DNA of 9,728 nt from JBOHHM01 sp050725495. Lineage in GTDB: Bacteria > Pseudomonadota > Gammaproteobacteria > Burkholderiales > Burkholderiaceae_C. Below the pieces are notes generated by a model. It did no database searches, was not told the DNA's origin, and saw only the letters and a program-made list of their open reading frames with translations. Positions 1 through 5,807 of the stretch are shown here, piece by piece. Each line of letters opens with the position of its first letter. The stretch's first letter is position 1. Position numbers and translations under genes: made by a program. Where the stretch lies: contig JBOHHM010000187.1 in assembly GCA_050725495.1 (NCBI GenBank), positions 1 through 9,728 on the forward strand, written 5' to 3'.

Positions 1-1109
1 TGATCGAGCTGATCCAGTACGAGGCCGTCACGGCCGAGGTCGATGCGGAGCCCGTGCTCATCGTCCCCTCGTGGATCATGAAGTACTACATCCTCGACCT
101 GACGCCGGAGGATTCACTGGTCAAGTATTTGGTGGAGCAGGGGCACACCGTCTTCATGATGTCTTGGACGAACCCCAACGGCATTGATCGCGATCTGGGC
201 ATGGACGACTACTTCGAGCTCGGCGTGATGGCCGCCCTTCAGGCCGTCCAGGCGATTCGGCCGCGCACGCCAATTCATGCGATGGGCTACTGCCTTGGCG
301 GAACGCTGCTGGCCATCGCGGCCGCGGCCTTGGCCGGCAGGAGTCCCCATCCGCTCAAGACGGTGACGCTGCTGGCGGCGCAGACCGATTTCCGCAAACC
401 GGGCGAGCTGGGGCTGTTCATCGACGAAAGCCAGATCGCGTTCCTGGAAGACCTGATGGCCGAACGCGGCTACCTCGACGGCCGCCAGATGGCGGGCGCC
501 TTCGCCCTGATCAACTCCAAGGACCTGGTGTGGTCCAAACTCGTGCATGAGTACCTGATGGGGGCGCGCACGCCGATGACGGCCTTGCGGGCCTGGAATG
601 CCGACGCGACGCGCATGCCGGCGCGCATGCACAGCGAATACCTGCGCCAGCTCTACCTGCACAACGACCTGGCCGAGGGCCGCTACCGTGCTGCCGGCCA
701 ACCGGTGAGGCTGGCCGACATCGAGCTGCCTCTTTTTGTCGTGGCGACCGATCGCGACCATGTCTCGCCCTGGAAGTCGGTGTACAAGATTCACCGGCTG
801 GCTCGCGGTCCGGTCAGCTTCGTGCTGAGCTCGGGCGGCCACAATGTAGGTATCGTCAATCCGCCCGGCGGCCCTGCGGCGCATCCGCAGGCAAGCTACC
901 GTTTCGCCTCCCATGCGCCAGGCAAGGCGCCTGCCAATCCCCAAGGCTGGCTCGACGCGGCCCCCCAGTGCGCCGGTTCGTGGTGGCCATGCTGGCATGA
1001 ATGGCTGAGCAAGCACTCGTCGGGCACGGTCACGCCGCCACGCGCCACCGGCCTGCTGTTCGAGGGCGTGCCCCTGGCGGCGCCCGGAAGCTACGTGCAC
1101 AGGGGCTGA
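1..1109 (+). CDS. phaC: Poly(3-hydroxyalkanoate) synthase PhaC, C-terminal part (5' end outside window)
   Basis: The enzyme polymerises (R)-3-hydroxyacyl-CoA into PHA at the granule surface. The reading frame is open from base 3, so the start lies left of the window and the GTG at 54 is internal. About 368 residues are present; class I synthases are usually 560-600. The PhaC alpha/beta-hydrolase core is clear: VLIVPSWIMKYYILDL near the left edge, then the lipase-like box GYCLGG with the nucleophilic Cys at 291-293. The catalytic Asp lies in DRDHVSPW (756-758) and the catalytic His in SGGHNVGIVNPPG (840-842), so the whole triad is in the window. The end, APGSYVHRG, is a variant of the usual PhaC tail APGRYVKAKA. 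A phasin gene converges on it, which fits a PHA locus. I am sure of the family; the exact class (I, or a PhaC paralogue) is less certain because the N-terminus is missing. Confidence 0.92.
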   Translation, partial: IELIQYEAVTAEVDAEPVLIVPSWIMKYYILDLTPEDSLVKYLVEQGHTVFMMSWTNPNGIDRDLGMDDYFELGVMAALQAVQAIRPRTPIHAMGYCLGGTLLAIAAAALAGRSPHPLKTVTLLAAQTDFRKPGELGLFIDESQIAFLEDLMAERGYLDGRQMAGAFALINSKDLVWSKLVHEYLMGARTPMTALRAWNADATRMPARMHSEYLRQLYLHNDLAEGRYRAAGQPVRLADIELPLFVVATDRDHVSPWKSVYKIHRLARGPVSFVLSSGGHNVGIVNPPGGPAAHPQASYRFASHAPGKAPANPQGWLDAAPQCAGSWWPCWHEWLSKHSSGTVTPPRATGLLFEGVPLAAPGSYVHRG

Positions 1110-1119
1110 CGAGGCCCGG

Positions 1120-1148
1120 CCGGTTTCGCGAGCCGTTTAGCGAACCGG
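1120..1148. terminator. Possible bidirectional terminator hairpin between phaC and phasin
   Basis: The arms CCGGTTTCGC (1120-1129) and GCGAACCGG (1140-1148) are inverted repeats with a single one-base bulge, around a 10-base loop. The hairpin lies 11 bases past the phaC stop and overlaps the phasin stop codon (1137-1139). There is no T-tract on either strand, so a classical intrinsic terminator is not proven. Position between convergent genes is the main support. Confidence 0.3.
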
Positions 1149-1571
1149 CAAGGGCCGTTGGTCAGGCCTCGAGGCCGGCTTGGGTTCGCCCTCGGATCCG
1201 GTGGCGAGCCTGCGGCTGGCGCAGCGCATCATCTCGACCTGGGTCTTCAGTGCGGCGGCGCCCAACTGCTGCCAGTACAGAACTGCCGCTTGGAGGTTGA
1301 AACGCAGCAGCTCCGACTGAATGGCCAGCAAGTCGGCCGGCTCGCACGGGCCGCGCAGCTGTTGCGCCGCCGCCTCGTGGCGCACCGAAGCCTGCTGCGC
1401 TGCCTGCTGCTGGATTTTTCGCACGGCTTCAGAGCCGCGCAAGATGGCGCACGCGCTTTCGGTGGCCAGCGCAAGCTGCTGGCGGCCGAAGTCGGCCAGC
1501 AGGTTACGGGGCGCCAGGTCGGCGGATGTCGTATCGCGGGCCGGGGCCGGGCGGGAAGTTGTTGCGCTCAA
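1137..1571 (-). CDS. Phasin family protein (PHA granule-associated)
   Basis: This predicted 144-residue protein resembles phasins, small amphipathic proteins that coat PHA granules and control their number and size. The family signature is the helical stretch FGRQQLALATESACAILRG (about residues 28-46), followed by a Gln/Ala-rich helix and LLAIQSELLRFNLQAAVLYW with QLGAAALKTQVEMM (about residues 81-115). Both tails are low-complexity and rich in Pro, Arg and Ala. There is no signal peptide or membrane segment. The start is TTG at 1569-1571, supported by GAAAGGA about 7 bases upstream on the minus strand; no ATG in this frame fits better. It converges on phaC with only 27 bases between the two stop codons, which strengthens the call. 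Phasins diverge quickly, so the exact subfamily is left open. Confidence 0.8.
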   Translation of the reverse strand: MSATTSRPAPARDTTSADLAPRNLLADFGRQQLALATESACAILRGSEAVRKIQQQAAQQASVRHEAAAQQLRGPCEPADLLAIQSELLRFNLQAAVLYWQQLGAAALKTQVEMMRCASRRLATGSEGEPKPASRPDQRPLPVR

Positions 1572-1845
1572 AGGTATTCCTTTCGGGGATGCGGTGAAGG
1601 GAGCCGCAGCGTATGGCCGACGGCTGCTCAGGCCCGTGAATCCCCGGGCACGCCGTGCTAGGGCGTGGCCGGCAGGGCCGTGAACCGCCGTAGATTAACC
1701 GCTTCGCCATAGTCCAGGCAATGCCCGTGCTGTGGTCACTCAGGCGGCGGCGCTCGTTTGGGCGCGTCAGGCGGCGCGGCCCGCCTGCGCGCTTTCCACC
1801 CATTGCATTGGCCGTTCCTTGAATTTCCGGGTTGTTTCGACAATA
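1572..1845. other. Divergent intergenic region, no gene seen
   Basis: This is the shared upstream region of the phasin (minus) and the radical SAM gene (plus). Open frames here run into the radical SAM frame but have no ribosome-binding site and no conserved sequence. The phasin promoter must lie here, but I see no convincing -35/-10 pair for it. The only clear regulatory element is the LexA box at the right end, listed separately. Confidence 0.5.
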
Positions 1846-1847
1846 CT
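1819..1847 (+). promoter_or_regulatory. Possible sigma-70 promoter of the radical SAM gene
   Basis: TTGAAT (1819-1824) and AATACT (1842-1847) are separated by 17 bases, each matching 4 of 6 consensus positions. The -10 runs into the LexA box at 1846, so bound LexA would block polymerase. If correct, transcription starts near 1853 and the leader before the ATG at 1864 is very short. Confidence 0.3.
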
Positions 1848-1861
1848 GTATGTATGTACAG
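1846..1861. promoter_or_regulatory. LexA (SOS) box
   Basis: CTGTATGTATGTACAG matches the gammaproteobacterial/betaproteobacterial LexA operator CTGT-N8-ACAG, with perfect CTGTA/TACAG arms. Including the flanking TA (1844-1845) and TT (1862-1863), it agrees with the E. coli consensus TACTGTATATATATACAGTA at 17 of 20 positions. It sits in promoter position immediately before the radical SAM gene, ending two bases before its ATG at 1864. The motif is seen directly; LexA binding is inferred. Confidence 0.75.
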
Positions 1862-1863
1862 TT

Positions 1864-2994
1864 ATGCAAAATCCCTCCGATCCGGCCTGTGGGTGGTGCC
1901 GACAAGTGGATGAAGTCGCCATTCCCCTTCACGCGATTAAGGGCCGCGGCGCGGCCACGCGCCTCGCGCACCGCTTCGAGCGCGAGGCGCGCGATGCATT
2001 TGACGACGGCTGGGGCACGCTGCAGGAGGATGTGCTTGGGCCGCACGAGCCGCTGGCCACGCAGGTTTTTTTTGAAGACGCCAAAAGCATCATCACGCGC
2101 AACGATTCGCCCGACATTCCTTTCGACCATTCGATCAACCCCTATCGCGGCTGCGAGCATGGCTGCATTTACTGCTATGCGCGGCCCACGCACAGCTACC
2201 TCGGCCTGTCGCCGGGGCTGGACTTTGAGACCAAGATCATCGCCAAGCGCAACATCGCCCAGGTGCTGCGCGCCGAGCTGTCCCGGCCCAGCTACCGGGC
2301 GAGCCATCTCGCGATCGGCACGGTGACCGACTGCTACCAGCCGGTCGAGCGCGAGCTGCGGCTGACGCGCTCGGTGATCGAGCTGCTGCAGCAGAGCCGG
2401 CACCCGTTCGGCCTGGTGACCAAGTCCAGCGGCGTCGAGCGCGACCTGGATCTGATCGCACCGATGGCAGCCCAGCGGCTGACCGCGGTCTACGTGACCA
2501 TCACCACGCTGGATGGCGAGCTGGCGCGCAAGCTCGAACCCCGTGCTGCCGCACCGCACCGGCGGCTGCGCACGATCAAGACGCTCGCGGATCACGGCGT
2601 GCCGGTGGGCGTGAGCGTGGCGCCGCAGATTCCCTTCGTGAACGAAGACATGGAGCAAGTGCTGCAAGCCGCCTGGGAGGCCGGCGCGCGCAGCGCGTTT
2701 TACACCGTGATCCGCCTGCCCTGGGAGATCAGCCCCTTGTTCCGGCAATGGCTGGACCTGCACTACCCGCAGCGCGCCGCGCGCATCATGGCGCGCATCC
2801 AGGAGATGCGCGGCGGCCGCGACTACGACAGCAGCTTTGCCACGCGCATGAAGGGCAGCGGCCTGTGGGCCGAGCTGATCCGCCAGCGCTTCGAGAAAGC
2901 CTGCGCCCGGCTGGGCTACAACCGCCAGCGGTTTGAGCTGGACCTGAGCCAGTTCCGGCCCGCGTCGGCGGCCGCTCAGGGCAGCCTGTTCTAG
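1864..2994 (+). CDS. PA0069-family (SPL-like) radical SAM protein
   Basis: A 376-residue radical SAM protein of the PA0069/COG1533 group, related to spore photoproduct lyase (a DNA-repair enzyme); the reaction of this subgroup is not established. The [4Fe-4S] motif CxxxCxxC is in RGCEHGCIYCYARP (Cys97, 101, 104 from this start). It is preceded by the conserved segment AIKGRGAATRLAHRFE and followed by IGTVTDCYQPVERELRLTR, typical of the group. The core continues through a TIM-barrel-like region (VYVTITTLD, VGVSVAPQIPFVNEDME) to a helical C-terminus. I chose ATG 1864, but it has no Shine-Dalgarno because the LexA box occupies that position. GTG 1906 in the same frame, starting VDEVAIPLHAIKGRG, is an alternative; starts further upstream would read through the operator. 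Monocistronic, facing the lrp gene. The operator suggests a DNA-damage role. Confidence 0.88.
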   Translation: MQNPSDPACGWCRQVDEVAIPLHAIKGRGAATRLAHRFEREARDAFDDGWGTLQEDVLGPHEPLATQVFFEDAKSIITRNDSPDIPFDHSINPYRGCEHGCIYCYARPTHSYLGLSPGLDFETKIIAKRNIAQVLRAELSRPSYRASHLAIGTVTDCYQPVERELRLTRSVIELLQQSRHPFGLVTKSSGVERDLDLIAPMAAQRLTAVYVTITTLDGELARKLEPRAAAPHRRLRTIKTLADHGVPVGVSVAPQIPFVNEDMEQVLQAAWEAGARSAFYTVIRLPWEISPLFRQWLDLHYPQRAARIMARIQEMRGGRDYDSSFATRMKGSGLWAELIRQRFEKACARLGYNRQRFELDLSQFRPASAAAQGSLF

Positions 2995-3027
2995 CCGGTG
3001 GAACGCGCCTCGCTGGTTCGTCCGACG

Positions 3028-3061
3028 CCCGTGCTGGTGCATCGCCCGGATGAAGCACGGG
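3028..3061. terminator. Hairpin between convergent radical SAM and lrp genes
   Basis: The arms CCCGTGCT (3028-3035) and AGCACGGG (3054-3061) are perfectly complementary. An inner CATC/GATG pair (3040-3043/3049-3052) closes a GCCCG loop. It lies 33 bases past the radical SAM stop and 5 bases past the lrp stop (minus strand), the expected place for a bidirectional terminator. No T-tract follows on either strand, so confidence is moderate. Confidence 0.45.
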
Positions 3062-3066
3062 ACTCT

Positions 3067-3489
3067 CTACAGCTTGTGCGTGGACAGCAGGATGCTCGTC
3101 TCGGTGTTCGAGATACCCTGGATCGAGCGGATGGGGTTGAGCACCTTGTCGAACGCCTCCAGTGTGTCGGCCCGCAACTCGGCTATCAGGTCCCAGCGGC
3201 CATTCGTCGTGTGCAGCGCCACGACGTTCGGATGGCCCCGCAGCACGCGGCGTACCTCGTCTCCGTGGTGGCCGTCGATTTCGATGCTCATGATCGCCCG
3301 GATGCGGTGGGCTTCCGCGTCCGGCTTCAGTCTCACCGTGTAGCCGACGATGGTTCCATCGCCCTCCAGCCTGGCGATCCTGTTCTGCACCGTGGCGCGA
3401 GCGACGCGGAGCTTTTTCGCGAGTGCGACCACGGGCATGCGGGCGTTGTCGCGCAGCAGCGCGATGAGTTGGCGGTCGGTGTCGTCCAT
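3067..3489 (-). CDS. Lrp/AsnC family transcriptional regulator
   Basis: A 140-residue DNA-binding regulator of the feast/famine family, which usually assemble as dimers to octamers and sense amino acids. Residues 1-60 form the AsnC-type winged helix-turn-helix (MDDTDRQLIALLRDNARMPV, then LAKKLRVARATVQNRIARLE, then DGTIVGYTVRL). Residues 65-140 form the RAM ligand-binding domain (RAIMSIEIDG, then LHTTNGRWDLIAELRADT, and ISNTETSILLSTHKL at the end). Length and both domains are complete. It starts at ATG 3489 with a weak AGGCG just upstream. It is divergent from ornithine cyclodeaminase and ctlX across a 148-bp AT-rich spacer, so it is very likely the local regulator of ornithine/citrulline catabolism and of itself. 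The ligand cannot be read from sequence; arginine, ornithine or citrulline are guesses from context. Confidence 0.94.
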   Translation of the reverse strand: MDDTDRQLIALLRDNARMPVVALAKKLRVARATVQNRIARLEGDGTIVGYTVRLKPDAEAHRIRAIMSIEIDGHHGDEVRRVLRGHPNVVALHTTNGRWDLIAELRADTLEAFDKVLNPIRSIQGISNTETSILLSTHKL

Positions 3490-3495
3490 CGCCTA

Positions 3496-3520
3496 TTGAT
3501 CAAAATGTTATCTAAATCAA
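3496..3520. promoter_or_regulatory. Candidate Lrp/AsnC operator in the divergent promoter region
   Basis: An AT-rich dyad, TTGAT (3496-3500) and ATCAA (3516-3520), is separated by 15 bases. The left arm is part of the 8-bp palindrome TTGATCAA (3496-3503). The surrounding 30 bases are clearly more AT-rich than the genes on either side, as is usual for Lrp-type sites. It lies 7 bases upstream of the lrp start and well upstream of the cyclodeaminase, so it suits autoregulation. Lrp sites are degenerate, so this is suggestive only. I could not place convincing -35/-10 boxes in this spacer. Confidence 0.35.
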
Positions 3521-3637
3521 GCTAAATGTACGGTCCATGAGAAAACATGACAAGACGCATGGTTCATTTTGGTACCTCTCGCGGGAACAATAACGACATG
3601 GCTGCATGCCGTGGCCGCCATCCGCAAGGAGATCCAC

Positions 3638-3964
3638 ATGACCCGCTTCGTAGACGTTCCCGCGCTGTCCCGCCTCGTGCAGGACATCGGTGGGACCCCA
3701 TTCATCGGCGAACTGCCCGACGCCATCCAGGAGGATTTCGTCCGCTGGCCGGAATTCGACAAATTCGCCCGCGTGGCGAACCACTCGGACATCGGCGTCA
3801 TCGAACTGATGCCGGTGTCGAACGCGAAGAGCTATGCCTTCAAATACGTCAACGGCCATCCGAGCAACACGGCCCGGGGTCTGCCCTGGGCCGATGATCC
3901 GAAGGATCTGTTTCGCTACACCCGCACCGGCGCCTCGCGCGCCGTCATGCGCCGCGTGGCCTGA
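3638..3964 (+). pseudogene. Ornithine cyclodeaminase with large internal in-frame deletion
   Basis: The intact enzyme converts L-ornithine to L-proline plus ammonia using bound NAD+, and is about 350 residues long. Here the open frame is only 108 codons. Residues 1-83 match the cyclodeaminase N-terminus (MTRFVDVPALSRLVQDIG, then PFIGELPDAI, then VIELMPVSNAKSYAFKYVNG, then HPSNTARGLP). Residues 84-108 match its extreme C-terminus (WADDPKDLFRYT then RRVA; the Pseudomonas putida enzyme ends with a very similar PWVEDDPKDLF segment). About 240 residues between them are missing, including the NAD-binding Rossmann fold and the catalytic Asp. The junction lies at about 3880-3887 (CTGCCCTGG). The start ATG 3638 has a good AAGGAG (3626-3631). 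It is followed after 26 bases by ctlX. The frame is open and may be translated, but the product cannot be an active cyclodeaminase. I call it a pseudogene on domain loss, not on a stop or frameshift. Confidence 0.87.
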
Positions 3965-3990
3965 TCGCAACCATGGGAAAGCACATCGCC

Positions 3991-4926
3991 ATGTCCACCA
4001 TTCGTTCCATCCAAGCGCCTGCCGCCGTGGTCATGATCCGGCCGCACCAGTTCACGCCGAATCCGGAAACCGCCGCCGACAACGCATTCCAGAGCCCGGC
4101 CGCGCAGGAAGCGGCGCAGGCCGTGGCCGACGCGGCGCATCGCGAGGTGACGGCCGCCGTGCAGCGCCTGCAAGCCGAAGGCGTGCGCGTGCATCTGTTC
4201 GAAGACCAAGGGGACCGCGACACGCCGGATTCGGTCTTCCCCAACAACTGGTTCTCCACCCATCCGGGCGGGCATGTCGCCATCTATCCGATGTACTCGC
4301 CGAGCCGGCGCCGCGAACGGCGCGCCGAGGTGATCGAGATGCTCAAGTCCGAGTACCGCGTGCAGGACGTGATCGACTATTCCGGCCTGGAGCACGATGG
4401 CTTGTTCCTCGAAGGCACCGGAGCGATGGTGTTCGACCATCTGGCGCGCGTGGCGTACACGGCGCGCTCGAACCGCGCCGATCCGGTGGCGCTGGAGCGC
4501 TTCAGCACGCACTTCAACTTCGAGCCGATGCTGTTCGACACGGCCGACGAAGCGGGCAGGCCCATCTATCACACCAACGTGCTGATGTGCGTGGCAACCG
4601 AGTTCGCGATGGTGGGCTTCGACATGATGGCGGACCCCCGCCGGGCGGCCGATGTGCGCACTCGCTTGCAGGAGTCGGGACGCGAGGTCATCGCGCTGAG
4701 CGCCCGCCAGATCACCGAATTCGCCGGCAACGCGATCGAGCTGTCGGGCCGCGATGGCCGCATTCTCGCGCTGTCGCAGCGGGCCTGCGACAGCCTGACC
4801 GTCCCGCAGAAGGCGGCCATCGAGCGTTCAGCCCGGCTGGTGCCGCTGTCGGTTCCGACGATCGAGATGGCCGGGGGATCGGTGCGCTGCATGATCGCCG
4901 GCATCCACCTGTCGCCCAGGCATTGA
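3991..4926 (+). CDS. ctlX: Citrulline utilization hydrolase CtlX
   Basis: A member of the guanidino-group-modifying (amidinotransferase/arginine deiminase) superfamily. CtlX hydrolyses citrulline to ornithine, CO2 and ammonia in the cytoplasm. In the 311-residue protein the family marks are QAPAAVVMIRPHQFTPN near the N-terminus, TPDSVFPNNWFSTHPGGH (Asp80 substrate-binding), LFLEGTGAMVFDH (Glu141), PIYHTNVLMCV (catalytic His194) and GGSVRCMIAGIHL (catalytic Cys300). All expected catalytic residues are present and the length is normal, so it looks functional. ATG 3991 is preferred because it gives the family N-terminus (MSTIRSIQAP) and has GGGAAAG 9 bases upstream. ATG 3973 would add six residues but has no ribosome-binding site. 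It lies 26 bases after the cyclodeaminase remnant, evidently the same transcript, so ornithine made here is no longer passed to a local cyclodeaminase. Confidence 0.9.
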   Translation: MSTIRSIQAPAAVVMIRPHQFTPNPETAADNAFQSPAAQEAAQAVADAAHREVTAAVQRLQAEGVRVHLFEDQGDRDTPDSVFPNNWFSTHPGGHVAIYPMYSPSRRRERRAEVIEMLKSEYRVQDVIDYSGLEHDGLFLEGTGAMVFDHLARVAYTARSNRADPVALERFSTHFNFEPMLFDTADEAGRPIYHTNVLMCVATEFAMVGFDMMADPRRAADVRTRLQESGREVIALSARQITEFAGNAIELSGRDGRILALSQRACDSLTVPQKAAIERSARLVPLSVPTIEMAGGSVRCMIAGIHLSPRH

Positions 4927-5046
4927 GCAGCGAAGGCGTGGAAGGACCGGCAGTCACGATGAACGATTCCATTCCCATCCTCCGTCCACCCCCTTCGACG
5001 GCTCCGCACCGGTCTTCCCCGGCCGGGGCCAGGCGCGGCGCGATCG
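4927..5046. other. Convergent intergenic spacer, no gene seen
   Basis: About 120 bp lie between the ends of ctlX and the truncated eptA-like gene. It contains the perfect palindrome CCCCGGCCGGGG (5017-5028), which could act as part of a terminator stem but has no T-tract. I translated it by eye in the minus-strand frames and found no remnant of the missing EptA catalytic domain. Confidence 0.5.
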
Positions 5047-5712
5047 CTATTTGAGGGCCAGCGTTGCCAGCGCGTACAAGGAATTGAACGGGTTGATCTG
5101 TTGCGGCAGCTGCGGGTGGCTGCGCGTCAGGGCTGAAAAATCCTGATAAAAAATCACTGAAGTCAGTACCAGAACGGCGCATGATGCTATGAAGGTTATA
5201 GCGTTTGCCTGCAGTTGCCGGGCCGGGCCCAGGCGCCTCAGGGGCAGCTGCCCGAGCCAGATCGAGGGCAGCAGGGCCAGCACCAGCAGGGTCACGAACA
5301 GACGCCAGTCCAGCAGATCGCGGGCTTGCCATGAACCGCTCTGCAGCAGCTTGGCCATCAGGGCGGCGTCGATCACCAGGCCATGGCTCAGCATCGCATG
5401 GCTGCCCAGTGCCGATGCGAACAGCAACACGACGATGGCCGGCTTCAAGGTCCAGCGCCAGGCCAGCAGGCTGAGCAGCGCGCCAGTGGCGGCGGCCACC
5501 ATCAGGGCCAGGCCGGCACCCAGCCACAGGCTGCGGCCTTGGGCCAGCTCGGGCAGGCTCATCAGTTGGCGCCACAGCGCCAGGTTGCCCGCGCTGGTGA
5601 TCCACAGGCTGGCCAGCGCGATCGGCCAGGCGGGGTGCAGTGCGGCGCGCTGCTGCTCGGGCGAAAAAAACGAGGACAGGAACTCGGTCGATCGAAACAA
5701 TTTCAGCGACAT
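5047..5712 (-). CDS. EptA-like phosphoethanolamine transferase, membrane domain only (truncated)
   Basis: The 221-residue product matches the N-terminal membrane domain of EptA-type lipid A phosphoethanolamine transferases. These inner-membrane enzymes modify lipid A and lower its negative charge. Five hydrophobic segments are visible, at about residues 28-50, 60-84, 88-110, 135-158 and 170-190. The last is followed by the family signature for the end of this domain (IFYQDFSALTRSHPQL then INPFNSLYALA). Full enzymes are about 540-560 residues; here a TAG stop follows ATLALK, exactly where the linker to the periplasmic sulfatase-fold catalytic domain should begin. No catalytic Thr, metal ligands or sulfatase motifs follow in any frame up to ctlX. 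The start is ATG 5712 with no strong ribosome-binding site. It is most likely the 5' remnant of an eptA gene, though a stable membrane stub cannot be excluded. Confidence 0.78.
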   Translation of the reverse strand: MSLKLFRSTEFLSSFFSPEQQRAALHPAWPIALASLWITSAGNLALWRQLMSLPELAQGRSLWLGAGLALMVAAATGALLSLLAWRWTLKPAIVVLLFASALGSHAMLSHGLVIDAALMAKLLQSGSWQARDLLDWRLFVTLLVLALLPSIWLGQLPLRRLGPARQLQANAITFIASCAVLVLTSVIFYQDFSALTRSHPQLPQQINPFNSLYALATLALK

Positions 5713-5763
5713 GGCGCTGCATTGTCCCCGTTTCTGCGCGATTCAGGCCACGACAGGACCCCG

Positions 5764-5799
5764 GGCGAACCCGCATCCGAACCGGATGCAGGGCTCGCC
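5764..5799 (-). terminator. Strong hairpin after dnaJ (operon terminator or mRNA 3' end)
   Basis: The core GCATCCG (5773-5779) and CGGATGC (5783-5789) pair perfectly around a 3-base loop. The stem extends through CCC/GGG (5770-5772/5791-5793) and GGCGA/TCGCC (5764-5768/5795-5799) with only single-base interruptions, giving 15 pairs. It begins 8 bases after the dnaJ stop on the minus strand, so it probably ends or protects the grpE-dnaK-dnaJ transcript. There is no downstream U-run, so it may be Rho-assisted or only stabilising. Confidence 0.5.
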
Positions 5800-5807
5800 A
5801 GCGGCGC

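Noticed and set aside
2066..2073. T8 run inside the radical SAM gene as a phase-variation or slippage site
   Set aside because: It encodes the conserved VFFED segment in the right frame, and eight bases is short. Nothing else suggests programmed slippage.
1504..3042. A 512-codon open frame on the minus strand across the radical SAM gene
   Set aside because: It is antisense to a clearly conserved radical SAM protein, is rich in Arg, Ala and His with no recognisable domain, and also crosses the LexA box and part of the phasin. It is a GC-rich shadow frame.
5017..5028. Palindrome CCCCGGCCGGGG as a regulatory site or recombination site
   Set aside because: Pure G/C palindromes arise easily in such GC-rich DNA. 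There is no T-tract, no second copy and no promoter context.
3834..5054. A 406-codon plus-strand frame overlapping ctlX
   Set aside because: It is out of frame with CtlX, Arg/Ala/Gly-rich and shows no family motif. CtlX has all its catalytic residues in the other frame.
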